DNA of 64,000 nucleotides from Fragilariopsis cylindrus CCMP1102. Lineage: Eukaryota; Bacillariophyta; Bacillariophyceae; Bacillariales; Bacillariaceae. This document shows, in pieces, positions 1 through 10,669 of the stretch. The notes under the pieces are model-generated. The model had not been told where the DNA came from and did no database searches. It saw only the letters and a program-made list of their open reading frames with translations. Positions within the stretch are counted from its first letter, which is position 1. Each line of letters begins with the position of its first letter. The translations under genes and the position numbers were made by a program. The DNA is taken from positions 355,507 to 419,506 of the forward strand of contig FMBT01000321.1 in NCBI GenBank assembly GCA_900095095.1. Reading direction: 5' to 3'.

Positions 1-103
1 GGGTTTGTGTAATCACAGAAGCATTTGTATCATTCTGCTTCGCAACAGCAGCGATACCTGCATTCGAAAGAGCCCTTTTAATTTCTTCACACGCCACTTC
101 CTT

Positions 104-138
<35 letters not shown>

Positions 139-675
139 TTGTATCAGCTGCAGCAGCAGCAGCAGTAAATAATTTCAAATATTCGTTATTCTTTTCCTCT
201 AGAACAATACCAGTTGTGATGGTGGTGGCCCTTGCAGCTTGTTCTTCTTGAATACTACCGACCGTCGTCCTGAATGCATCAGATGCATCTGTTTTCCTTT
301 TTTTTTCGAACGATACTTGTCATTCGCCGTTTTCATTTGCAATTGACTTCTTTTTTTCTTAACAGATTTACCATTACTTATCTGTTTGTTGTATTTTTTT
401 TCTATTGAATTAAAACTTATTTGATTCGGAAATGCATGAATACATTCTCTATCACCAGGACGATCTGATATAAAAATCTGATACATCATATGTTTGTAAC
501 GTATTTGTGATACAATATCTTCCATCGGAATGTAATCTAAGAGAATCTTATATCTTTCAGAAGCAGGGGAGTAATCCATACATGATGGTGATGATTCAAC
601 TAAGTTATTTACTCTTGATACCCAATCCTTCCATGATGTAGGACTACATTCCGTCATTATTAATATTATCATCAT
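1..675 (-). CDS. Partial hypothetical protein, frame broken at a T9 (A9 in sense) run
   Basis: The gene starts at ATG 675 (further ATGs at 672 and 657) and runs off the window at position 1, so its C-terminus is missing. The first frame reads to a stop at 199-201. From the homopolymer at 298-306 the convincing coding sense moves to another frame, which stays open to the window edge. It passes through GSIQEEQAARATT, a poly-Ala stretch and an Ala/Thr repeat, then KEVACEEIKRALSNAGIAA. Adding one base to the A9 run would restore a single frame, so this is either a sequencing indel or a young null allele. The N-terminal 90 residues look globular (SWKDWVSRVNNLVE...YKILLDYIPMEDIVSQ); the middle is Lys-rich and the end is low complexity. 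I recognise no family. An AT-rich TATA-like stretch lies at about 674-690, just upstream on the coding strand. Confidence 0.5.
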
Positions 676-844
676 ATAAATTTATATATTTAGCCGGCCG
701 AAGTATTAATGAATGCACAAAAAAATAGGGATACAAATTATTAAAAGAAAGGAAAAAGATATGAATATGCATCAATTTTAAAAAAATAGGAACGATTTTT
801 AATACGAATACGAATACCCCCAATGCAGTACAGCGGGATATTTG

Positions 845-916
845 AATCTGAATTTGAATTTAAATTTGAATTTGAATTCGATTTTGAATTCGATTTTGAA
901 TTCGATTTTGAATTCG
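845..916. repeat. Short tandem repeat of GAATTTGAATTT / GAATTCGATTTT type
   Basis: A run of 6- and 12-bp units (gaatttgaattt, then gaattcgatttt repeated about three times) lies just beyond the stop codon of the DUF6824-like gene, in its 3' flank. It produces a spurious Phe/Glu-rich open frame on the plus strand. Confidence 0.8.
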
Positions 917-929
917 TTTTGATTTTTAC

Positions 930-2706
930 TTACATTATGGAATCAGCGTCCGCCGTAGAATTTGCATTCGTCATCACGGCGGCGGCGGCAGTGGTGGGAA
1001 TAGAAGAAAACCCATTCTCCTCCTCCTCCTCCACCACAGTTGCCACCATCCTTAAATGATGATGGTCGTCATTGTTGTCGTCGTTCTTATTGGATTCAGC
1101 GTCGTCATCATCTATTTTTGTAATCTTCTCATCCTCGATTCTACTACTTCTTTCCCGCATCGTCGTCGTTTTAGTAAATTTCTTTTCCATTGGTTCATCA
1201 TCGACTTGTTCCTCTATCACTTTTGGGAGGGTACATTTTCGCTTAGGTCTTTTGTTATCTTGCCCAACAATTGATTGTCCAATCGACTCCCCAATCGACT
1301 CCAACATGGTACTAGTAGGAACAGATTTTGGGAGGGCGAGACGAAGAATAGATGGATTTCCCAATTCAACTAATGCTTTTGTAATCTTGGTTATGACATC
1401 CAATCGCGGAACAACATGCCATTGATTAGTACTATCAACTTTTAAGAATCGACCACCAATTTGATTATGAATATGATCAATAACCATACTAGCAACTATT
1501 GCTCTATCACCTATAGTCTCCCAATTGTGGTTGATATTTTCGTACAATATCCCTATACACTTTATTCCCAGGATGTTTGTTACATTTCTTTGATCCCATT
1601 AGAATATCATGATCATTCACATCATCAATCACAATGCTTTCTGCTTTTAATTCCTCGGCGGTTGGCATTGTTATTAATTTTGATGATTGAGAAGAAGGCG
1701 AAGGATTTGTGTCGCAACCACAAGATTTCCTCCGAGCATCTTTCGACGATTCAATGGTAACATTTGTCTCTTAGCTCTTTTCATTTTTGGTTTACCTTTT
1801 GATTCAACTGCCCGCGCAGGGACAAGACTTCCTCCGACCACATCGTTATCGGGATCATCATCAATTGTTAGATCGATTATTAGAGACGTTGCTGTTGCTG
1901 TTTGTTGCTGCTGTTGTTGCTGCTGTTGTTGTTGATGTTGATAAAGCTGATGGGGATGCTGTTTTTGCCGGTTCTTCTACTACAACTACTTCATCATCAT
2001 TACCATCCTTATGTGTGGTCTGAATGATAGTCTTCCCTAGAGGAGGAGGAGGAGGAGGAGGAGATCCTGTGGTTGTTGCTTCCATGGTATCATGTTCTTT
2101 TGAAGAGGAGGAGAAGGAGGAGAGGAATATTAGAGGGAGTAATAACAAGTCTTGTCCCAACAATTGGTTGACAATGGTAGGAGGTAGTGGACGGCAGACC
2201 AGCATCAATACCATCCTCGTATGTTGATACACCCGCATTATCATTGTGTCCGTCATCGTGGTAGTACCAACCGCCGCTGATGCCAATGCCGATGCCTTTT
2301 TCTTCAATGACAATAATGAAGATGTTGATGAAGGCTTTTCCGCCACAGCCACAGCCACCGCCGCCACCGTCGATCCGATTTTAGTCGTAGTAGTAGTAGT
2401 AGTACCATCCGTCGTCATGTTTTCGTCATCATCCTCTTTTTTCTTCTTTTTTCTTAATTTTTGTCCAGTCTCATATAATCCATTTCTTTTTCGAACACCT
2501 TGACTGACCTTATTATTATGATATTTTTCATACTCTGTTTGATTTCTAAATCGATGATAGATTACTCTTGTTGTATCTTCTAATTCATAATCCCATTGTA
2601 CTCGGATATGTTCTATATTCTTCTTGGTAATTCCTGTACCGTTTGGTGAATCAGGTACTTCCTTTGTCAGCAGATACTTATCAAAGTTCTTAGCAACTCT
2701 AGGCAT
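930..2706 (-). CDS. DUF6824-like domain protein, reading frame interrupted several times
   Basis: Coding sense begins at ATG 2706 (MPRVAKNFDKYLLTKE) and can be followed to the stop at 930-932, but only by changing frame at least three times: near 1885-1930 (inside an ACA/GCA repeat), near 1745 and near 1515. The N-terminal 80 residues look globular (IRVQWDYELEDTTRVIYHRF). A long Lys/Glu, Thr, Ser and Pro-rich low-complexity linker follows, including an acidic IIDLTIDDPDNDVV stretch that resembles a SUMO-interacting motif. The DUF6824-like domain (about 1270-1680) shows HDILMGSKKCNKHPGNKVYR, then GGRFLKVDSTNQWHVV, then a KITKAL helix. The usual GRGG near its start is GSKKC here. DUF6824 proteins are expanded in diatoms and are of unknown, possibly regulatory, function. 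The conserved sense across breaks argues for indel errors or very recent decay rather than an old pseudogene. Small introns are possible, but no clean GT-AG pairs were found. Confidence 0.55.
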
Positions 2707-4708
2707 GGTTCGATGTACCTTTCGTTTATCCGTTAGGGTTGTTTATTCGTTCCGTTCTGTTCCGTTTAGTTCTGTTCCGTTCTATTTTTAGATTGTAGAA
2801 AGAAATAAAGTAATCGTTCAGCAGTCAGCAGTCAGCAGTCAGTCTGAAAGTGTTGAAATATCTATATGTTTAGATCAAATTCAAATTCAAATCGAATTCA
2901 GTATGTATGATTTGTGTTGACTTTGTTCGTTTGTTTGTTTGTTCGACAGAATATATGCATATCATGTATGAATAAAATAAATGTGCGGCCTGATTGATTA
3001 TTCATGTTTTTTTCTAGTAATCTTTTTAGAGATAAAGAGAGAGGCAAAAAGCACCCAGCGGAGGGTGGAGCCACTACATGCCTGAAACACACGTACTAAG
3101 CTGTTCTAAACGGCCGAGCTCATAATGTTTTGATTACAGTACTGCTGCCTTTTAACTTCTAATCTTCAGTAGCTAGCTAATAACGTTAGTAGAGCATGCA
3201 TGATGGTTTGTTCGCATTAAATAATAATAAAATAAACGGTATGCACGAAGTCAAAAAAATTATTACCCCTGTGCAGAATTTTATATTGAAGTCGACTCAT
3301 TCGTTTTACTAGCACTACCCGGTTGCGTATTAGAAAAGGTATTAGCGCGTAAAGCGCGCTACTGCCTACTATACTAGTACCACCATTATTTGAACCTTCT
3401 CATTTAAAACCATCATGAAATAATGAACATCATCATCATCATATATATATGCATATATATATATATATATTGTACCAGCTGATGTACTGTAGCTACTGTA
3501 GTCATAAAAGTAACACATTAATTGTCTAGCCAGGCAGTTGATTGAGGGGAAGTTTTGCAAAGAATGGGGTGAGAATATAGAAGTGATCAGCTCAGCCGGT
3601 CGTCAGAAGTGAACACTAACATGCCATTCATTCCACCTGGCCCACATCACAAATTATTGATTACTTTATTTTCAATACCTGCATAGCATACAAAGATCAA
3701 CAGGATTAGACCCAGAACTTGTAGAATCTTGGTGCAGCAGATACTATAGTACATGAATACATGTAAGTAAGAACCTGCTTTGATTATGTGATGGTATGCA
3801 TCATGTCATGTCAGCTATTCCCATGATGCAAGCACACCGGTTTCATGGATTATCAGAGATGTCAAATGCCCTCCCTTTTTATCATCACTATTGCTATAGC
3901 ATAGTGCCCCACCCATAGTGGAATGGCTCATTAGATCATATCACAAAGCATCATTGATGTGTGCTATTCAATAATAGCAGCTGCATATCATAATATATAC
4001 AAAGCACAGGTAGGTTCCTCCAGATAAATATACTATAGTATCAAATTTCAGTACGAAATTGCATTGTCACACCAATTGCAGTTGTGTAGAACAATGCCAT
4101 ACAAGGGACATCTTCAGATAGATACTGCATTTGTTAATCTAGATTATGCCCAAGCAACTGAACAGGAATAAATGGTTTATATTACAATATATCCTCCAGA
4201 AGTTTTACCTCCAAAAGAAAGTTAGATGCCGCACCACACCACATTATGTGTTGAGTGTGTTAACTTTGTGTACAAGCTTGGGGATTTGAATCTGTTGTGT
4301 ATATTATACTTAGAGCTATGCAGAATTTGATGGATGTGTGAAGGTGTGATGGATGGTAATAATGAAGAAGGTTTTCAATATGTGGAAAGGGCTTGTTGGT
4401 AATGGTTCTTGTTGTTGAAGTAGTATCAAACAAATGGCTTCAATGATTCTTGTGCTGCCAGTACAGTAGTACCACACAATCATTACACACAACATGTTAC
4501 ACAACACACAAAACGAAGAAAAATATGCATCCATAGTATATCATATCCATGATAAGTGACCTCTCTATGCTATGTTAGCTTCAGTAGTAGTAAATTTTAC
4601 AAGGTCTTTGGAACCTGAGAAAACATGCCCTCACCCAGTAAACCCTTAGGCAAGTTCCAATCTTTCCCAGCAAGCCCAAAGTCCAAACTCTGTTCAATAT
4701 ATATTAAG
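2707..4708. other. Intergenic, no gene recognised
   Basis: About 2 kb without a convincing coding frame. It holds short repeats: several Gttccgtt-like units at 2745-2790, a three-fold cagtcag at 2820-2842, a gttt run near 2930 and an (at)n tract near 3440-3470. Nothing else is supported. Confidence 0.6.
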
Positions 4709-6410
4709 ACTGGACTTTGGGGCACTAGGCATGTGTTCTTCTTCACACTTGAAGGTGGTAAAGGGCGTGATGCAGTCTAGGACATGGGAAAATGGCTCAT
4801 TTGGGGGGGGGGGGGGGTGACCTAGTACACATCCCAAAATAAGCACATGGGGTTGACCATATACACCAAAGGCAAAAGACAAACTGGGCGAGCTATGGGC
4901 AGGACCATGTGGGTGCTAAAGGGGGAGAACCTGTTTTGGGGCATAAATGACCCTTTGGGGCTTAGTGCACCCTGACACCTTCCTAACCTCCCTATAGCCC
5001 TCAGCAATAGTTGTACCTTCTTGTACCCATAGGTATAATGTTGAGCTCCATATAATCCTTCAAGGTTACTAGTTCTGTATTGATGGTGCATCACGGCCTT
5101 GATTACACGCGCTCTTGGCACTTAAAGAAATTGTGTGTTTTAATAGCGGTCATTTTTAACCCGTGGCACCCCAAATATATGTATGGTTACCTAAAGCAAT
5201 GATATGACTCAAAACCTTTATGAGTTAGGTTGATGCCTAGCTATTTTATCTGGGACTCAGCATACCTGGTATGGGCACAATAGCATCTAAAATAGTCTTT
5301 GCAATGTGTGCATTTTGGGCTATTTTATGTCTATTCTAGTGTTCCCCACCCCACCCACCACCAATATGGCAGATGTTCCAGGTATTGTTGGTGTATTTTG
5401 ACCATAATATGCATATATGGAAGGTATCTGGGTGTTCAGACCATGGTCCAATTCCTTTTTTTGATGTTGTGGCAGCCTTTTTCTGAATGATACTTTTGCG
5501 CATGGAAATATGACATGTTGTCCAAAATGCAATGTTTGTGTTCTGGAGGCAAGGAATAAGGTAAGCATGAGGAATCATGACCCTTGGTTCATCCCCTATG
5601 GGTATGGGATGGATGACTAGGTTGTATTTTGGTGCACCATGCTGGTTCTAGGACCTAGGAAAAAGATATTCATCTTTTTATTCAAAGTTGTCCACTGGAG
5701 AATTTGTGAGATAAAATTGATACCAATCAGAAGTACTTTAGTCAAGTGATAATGAACCACCAGGGATGGTAGGAGGCAAACACAATGTTCTAGTACACTA
5801 CGTGGATGTTTGTGCACCCGGCCCATTTGGTGTTGTCCTCTGTAACTGTTTCAAATGAGAAATTTTGTTGTTCATTATTTCTGATCCAAGATCATGTTGT
5901 TTGTGTGCCGCCTGCCATAACAGCATTGTAATGAATTTTATTCCTCAACCACAGGAACAGAAAAGATGTGGGAGGCGAACACAATATTCTAGTACACTAT
6001 GTGAATGTTAATGCACCCGACCCATCTGGTATTGTTGTCTGCAATCCTTTCAAATGAGATATCTTTATGGTTCATTTCTAATCCAAAATCATGTTTGTGT
6101 GTGTGTGCCTGCCAAAAAATTATTCCTCAACCACAGGAACAGGAAAGTGCTAGGAGATAAACACAATGTTCTAGTACACTATGTGAATGTTTGTGTACCC
6201 AACATATTTGGTGTTGTCCTCTGCAACCCTTTCATATGAGATATTTTCGTGGTTCGTTTCTGATCCAAAATCATGTTTTTTGTGCATTCATCAGGAGTGA
6301 AACGAAGTTTATTCCTCAACCACAGGAACAGAAAAGTGTCAGGAGACAAACACAATGTTCTAGTGCACCCGACCTATCTGGTGCTGTCCTCTGCAACCCT
6401 TCCAAATACT
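4709..6410. repeat. Dispersed repeat, copy 1 (unclassified, with ~190-bp tandem units)
   Basis: This block is similar to 52,758-54,863. Shared landmarks include a G15 tract (4803-4817; G14 in copy 2), the phrase ggttgaccatatacacca, the segment ttgattacacgcgc, and atttggtgcaccatgctgg. Copy 1 has about 245 bp (roughly 5337-5579) that copy 2 lacks. Copy 2 carries a retrotransposon relic where copy 1 has about 60 bp (near 5010-5070). The right part consists of tandem units starting at about 5771, 5970, 6152 and 6341, each beginning AGGAGrCAAACACAATGTTC. Open frames here are not conserved between copies, so I treat it as non-coding repeat DNA, possibly a non-autonomous element. Confidence 0.75.
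5771..6410. repeat. Tandem array of ~182-199 bp units (3.3 copies)
   Basis: Units run from about 5771-5969, 5970-6151, 6152-6340 and a partial 6341-6410. Each contains the words ACACAATGTTCTAGTACAC, TGGTGTTGTCCTCTGCAAC, TGATCCAAAATCATGTT and TTCCTCAACCACAGGAACAG with point differences. Copy 2 of the parent repeat keeps one unit plus the first bases of the next before the LTR element begins. The units are too long and similar to be a CRISPR array. Confidence 0.8.
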
Positions 6411-7027
6411 ACTACTGTAGTACATGAACAATATTTTTGTATGAAATATCTTGTCCCCTTCATTTTTAGTGTTCATTCACTAGTGTTTCGTGTCTCGTTC
6501 ATTTCACTATTATTATTTCTTCATTATTTTTCACTAACCTTTCGTTTCCCGCAAAAAGGTGCGTGTTTTAGCGTTCATTTGAAGCGTGTTAAAATTTTCA
6601 CCATAGTAGCGCGTGGTAAAGTTAGCGGTGCAATGTATCGATCCAGGACTGCTTCACACTTTTACACATAAAAACAACACAAGAAACCGACAACAGAAAA
6701 AAAAATCCACCGTGATGAGAACAACTTGGCGATCTCTCAGCATCGTGGGTAACGGCTAGTATACAATCAGGTTTAGTCGTTTCGCTAGTCGCCTAAGCAT
6801 TGCGATGATGACAAGTAAAAACCCAGAACCCCGTCGTGGGTACGGTAACATACATGTCATGAAAGGAAGGACTTGTGTGTATTCATAGTTTTATTTCTTT
6901 CAAATTCGAAAAGGTATCTAATAATATAATACGAATCAATCGAATCGAATCAATCAATCAGCCTCTTTGCAATACTTCTTAAACAACCCACTGTCTGTCG
7001 ACCCATCAAGGATCATTCAATTTCCCG
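6411..7027. other. Intergenic, probable 5' region of the following gene
   Basis: No coding frame was recognised. AT-rich sequence and several CGAATCAATC-like words at 6935-6960 precede the start codon at 7028; no defined promoter element can be named. Confidence 0.4.
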
Positions 7028-8020
7028 ATGCAACAACATCCGCCACCTCAGAGACCGACTTTCTGCAACAGCAACAGCTTTGACCAGCAGCGCCGACAAC
7101 AGCAACAGCAATCTTCATATTCCACGATGATACCCCGTGACACTACTACATCCGCAGCTCAACACCGCTCGTCATCGCACTTCGGGACGATGACTACTTT
7201 GACTGCCCCAACACAGGACCATCCATGTATCGATTACTACGTTGAACCAAAACGACATGATGGTTCATTTGATTATCATAGTCAGAATCATGACGCTCAT
7301 CAGGGGCGAAATAATCATCGAAATGAATATCAACAAGTCAATCGTGGCCAAGATGACCAACGCGATCCTTACAATAGTACTAATACGATGCGTCGTCGTT
7401 ATGGACATCATCCTGTTGCAATACCTGAGGACGAGGGAAAGTACAATGATAACACTCGAGAGCAGCAACGACGACAACAAAACAAAACCATCTTTGATAA
7501 ATTTAAACCTTATCTATGTTTCTTCGGTGTGACGATGATAGGCATGTTCGCTTATTATGTTTGGACAGTAGTCATTCCCTACATCTTCCAAGTAGTTTTT
7601 CCAATGGTCTTCAATCTGTTATGTATTTCATTTGCATGTTCCATCGTGGCATGCATGGGGTGGCTTCTATATTCGAGGACGGTAACGGCAAGTGCCATCA
7701 CCAGTGCTACAAAAACTGTTGACAATGGTCGGACTTCAGCTTCAGCAGTGACATCACCGGTAGTGTCACCACCACCAACAAAGAAAATCAAATCGAAACG
7801 TCGGGCGACCAAATCGAAACGCAAAGATCGGGATCGGGAAGTGGCTCGTGAAAACGCTAGGCGTAGTATTAATGCACAACGCGAAGCCCAACAAAAGAAG
7901 TCAGAAGATTCTCGTGGAGAGCAACGACCAATTCCACCAGATATCTCCGGATTGACACGGCCAGAGGAACAACGAGTGTACCAAGAATATTGGTTCGACA
8001 ATATGAAATACTTAGGTTAA
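7028..8020 (+). CDS. Hypothetical protein with two transmembrane segments
   Basis: A 330-residue single-exon frame from ATG 7028. The first ~150 residues are hydrophilic and rich in Gln, His, Asn and Arg (QQRRQQQQQ near residues 20-30). Two adjacent hydrophobic segments follow at about residues 164-186 (FFGVTMIGMFAYYVWTVV) and 190-215 (VFPMVFNLLCISFACSIVAC), giving a hairpin-like membrane anchor. A basic, probably coiled-coil region (KKIKSKRRATKSKRKDRDRE) comes next. The C-terminus is short and ordered-looking (ISGLTRPEEQRVYQEYWFDN). No signal peptide is evident, so both ends are likely on the same, cytosolic, side. I do not recognise the family. It converges on the gene at 8234-9541 with a 213-bp gap. 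Confidence 0.75.
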   Translation: MQQHPPPQRPTFCNSNSFDQQRRQQQQQSSYSTMIPRDTTTSAAQHRSSSHFGTMTTLTAPTQDHPCIDYYVEPKRHDGSFDYHSQNHDAHQGRNNHRNEYQQVNRGQDDQRDPYNSTNTMRRRYGHHPVAIPEDEGKYNDNTREQQRRQQNKTIFDKFKPYLCFFGVTMIGMFAYYVWTVVIPYIFQVVFPMVFNLLCISFACSIVACMGWLLYSRTVTASAITSATKTVDNGRTSASAVTSPVVSPPPTKKIKSKRRATKSKRKDRDREVARENARRSINAQREAQQKKSEDSRGEQRPIPPDISGLTRPEEQRVYQEYWFDNMKYLG

Positions 8021-8233
8021 AAAGCAAATAATATATATGTTATGTTGATGGATTGTAAATAATAGTAAATTAGATGTATTAATTTCTTCACTGTAGATTT
8101 CTTCTTTGAATAAAGATGACGACGTGCATGGAAGAAAGGAAGGCAATAGTACAGTAGCAGTAGTAGCTGTAGTAGTAGGACGCTGCGTAAATTTTGTAAC
8201 TGAAACGGAGAGGATGCAATCGAAACATTCTTA

Positions 8234-9541
8234 TTATTCATCAGTTCTATCGTTTTCTATTCCACTACCATTACCACTCCCTTTATTATTAGCAGCTTTC
8301 AATACAGCACGTTTCACTTTTCTAGCACCGGATTCAAATGCATCTTCCACTGCATTTAATGCCGGATAATTTAATACAAAGAACTTGGTACGTTCCCGTT
8401 GACTTCTTATTTTCGATACTTGTTTTTTTGTTTTATTGATATCAGCGGAGGTAAAGCCATTTAATTTTAATAAATTACGACGTTGGAAATGATTTAAATG
8501 GAATTGTTGTCTTGTTCGTGTGGAGGGACGGAAATTTTCATAATCTTCTACCTTGATATCTGCTAATTCTTCATAATCCCAATCCAATTGAACCGGAGTA
8601 CCATAGGTACAGGATGGATTATCACCCATTGTTTGACTATGTTCACGGATTTTAATTGTACCAAATGATATACGTCTCTTCATCGCACCTCCCACAAAAC
8701 TGGAGGAAGATGAATTTTCACTTTCTTTTTCATTAGCAAATTTCGCAGTAGTAGTAGTTGTTGCTGCAACAACAGGCTGTTTTTCTTCTTCTTCTACTAC
8801 TTCTACTTCATTCTCAAGATAAACAGGACGGACAAAAACTGGTTCCGATGATACACGAAATAGTCCTCTACTAGTGGACTTTTTCATACCTCCTCCACCA
8901 GTACCAGTACCATCACCTACTGCTTTTGAAAAAATATCAGGTTTTGGTAGTACACGATTGTATTCTTTTCGTTCGAAATCAAGTGGTATCCCTACGTCCT
9001 TCTTACCATACGCCGATCCTCTTCGTAATGAAGATTTCTTGCCGCCGTTGTTGTTGTTTCCAGACGATCGTCTTCTAACAGCAGCAGCGAGCGCTTCACT
9101 ATTCTTATCTTCTAATAATGCTACTTGCTCTTGTTCTCGAAGTTCTTTCTGTCTATTTTTTTCTTTTTTTTCTGCCTGTTCATAGTCGGATGATCCTTCT
9201 TGGAATTGGACACTATCATCATTATTATCATCATTATTTTTATAGTCCTCATCTTCGTCATCGATATTAAAGAATCCAAAATCATCTGGATCTTCTTCCA
9301 CAGTGTGTTCTGTGGGAGTATTTTCCACTGCACGAGATGGATTACCTTCCTTGTGATCTTCACATTCATCATCAACTCCGTGTACTCCTTCTTCTTCATC
9401 ATCATCGTCGTGTTCGTGTTCGTGTTCGTGTTCATGGTGTGTTTCTAAGTTACTGATTTCACTAATTTGCATCGGAAAATTTCGTGATAATGATGATTCA
9501 TGAAGTCGTCGTATCTCCGGCGTGCTTGTTACTCTTCTCAT
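8234..9541 (-). CDS. Protein with an unnamed diatom domain (GDNPSC / LDWDYEE type)
   Basis: A 435-residue single-exon frame from ATG 9541. The N-terminal two thirds is disordered: a His-Glu repeat (HEHEHEHEH, about residues 35-43), long Asp/Glu stretches and Ser/Asn-rich segments. The conserved part lies at about residues 287-415. It contains RRISFGTIKIREHSQTMGDN, then PSC, then VQLDWDYEELADIKVEDYE, then a Phe/Arg-rich helical region (RRNLLKLNGFTSADINKTKK), then RSQRERTKFF. From memory, this combination recurs in many diatom proteins of unknown function; I know of no Pfam name. No signal peptide or membrane segment is seen, so a soluble cytosolic or nuclear protein is inferred. An (att)n microsatellite directly upstream (about 9548-9590) sits in the 5' region. 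Confidence 0.8.
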   Translation of the reverse strand: MRRVTSTPEIRRLHESSLSRNFPMQISEISNLETHHEHEHEHEHDDDDEEEGVHGVDDECEDHKEGNPSRAVENTPTEHTVEEDPDDFGFFNIDDEDEDYKNNDDNNDDSVQFQEGSSDYEQAEKKEKNRQKELREQEQVALLEDKNSEALAAAVRRRSSGNNNNGGKKSSLRRGSAYGKKDVGIPLDFERKEYNRVLPKPDIFSKAVGDGTGTGGGGMKKSTSRGLFRVSSEPVFVRPVYLENEVEVVEEEEKQPVVAATTTTTAKFANEKESENSSSSSFVGGAMKRRISFGTIKIREHSQTMGDNPSCTYGTPVQLDWDYEELADIKVEDYENFRPSTRTRQQFHLNHFQRRNLLKLNGFTSADINKTKKQVSKIRSQRERTKFFVLNYPALNAVEDAFESGARKVKRAVLKAANNKGSGNGSGIENDRTDE

Positions 9542-10669
9542 CTTGTTGCTATTAGTATTATTATTATTATTATTATTACTATTATTATATCTTAGTTTAT
9601 TATTGTATGGGTTTTACTTCGTTATGTTAGGCGTTATTGTAGGTTTGATGATTAGACGGAAAGAGATGAGCATAAATATAGATCGTATTGCAACTGCAGG
9701 ATGTACTAGTACAACGGCGTATATGATGCTAGCAGTATCAAAAAGGTTGAGCAGTGTTTGGCTATCAATGTTATTTTGTTTGAGCGGAACGAAGATGATC
9801 TGACGAATTGTGATTTAGTATGGCCTACAATGTACAATGGATGGAACATCCGTCACTGACTGCTACAAAGAATAACACAACTACTTTCGTGCCAACAGAA
9901 TCAATCGATCGCTTCCTTTCATATACCTTGAAGATCAACGAATTCCGTATAATTAATTATTTGAAGTGCTTCCTAATTCTCAATTCGATCAGGAATTAAT
10001 CACATCAAGTGAACGTGAACTTATCTTTAGTCCCAAAAAAAAAGCGGACCACCGACGAAAAAAAATGACCAAACAGCAGGCGTAAATTCCGAAGTTCTGG
10101 CTGCATCAACAAATTCGGAAAATTCTAAAAACAAATTCTGAAAAAATCGACGAAGTTGTAAGACCTGAAAAATAGTTGTTAAATAAAATACATAAATGGT
10201 AGCATTACAAAAACAAAATACTTATCATTGCATTAAAGAATTAATGCATCTAACTTACAGTATGAGCGATGAAAGATAAAATTCTAAAAATGAAAGGATA
10301 TCAAGTACCGGTACTTTAGTTAGTACGTGCCCCAGAAAGAATACGTTGTTTTGTGCTGTCAACCGTGTCTCATTGTTCTTCGCTTTGATTTTGAATTTTT
10401 TTGAGTGATTCCAACATTTTTGACTTGACTCATTCGAATCAAAATCATTTTCACTCTCAATATCTTTTCTCTCTTCACAACATGATCATCTGAATGAATG
10501 AATCAATATCAATTACCGGTAATCTCTACCGTACATTTCGCCGATTGCCGATAAAACTTTTTGTCAACATACCCCCCCCCCCCCCCGGCACAGCCAAGAG
10601 CAATCACCCATGCATAAGGATCAATTAATTAACGAAAGATTAGCGTAACCACATACATATTATTGATCC
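9542..10669. other. Intergenic between divergent genes, with a C15 tract
   Basis: 1.1 kb between divergently transcribed genes, so it should hold two promoters. It contains an (att)n microsatellite at about 9548-9590 and a run of 15 cytosines at 10,572-10,586, about 85 bp before the start codon at 10,670. No gene was seen. Confidence 0.5.

Noticed and set aside
823-1059. Plus-strand Phe/Glu-rich frame
   Set aside because: It is generated by the gaattt/gattttgaattc tandem repeat and continues as the antisense of the DUF6824-like gene.
5320-5578. 80-codon antisense frames within repeat copy 1
   Set aside because: The segment is absent from copy 2 and has no conserved frame, so protein coding is not supported.
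5771-6410. Regular repeats suggestive of a CRISPR-like array
   Set aside because: Units of about 190 bp are similar over their whole length with no unique spacers, and the genome is eukaryotic.
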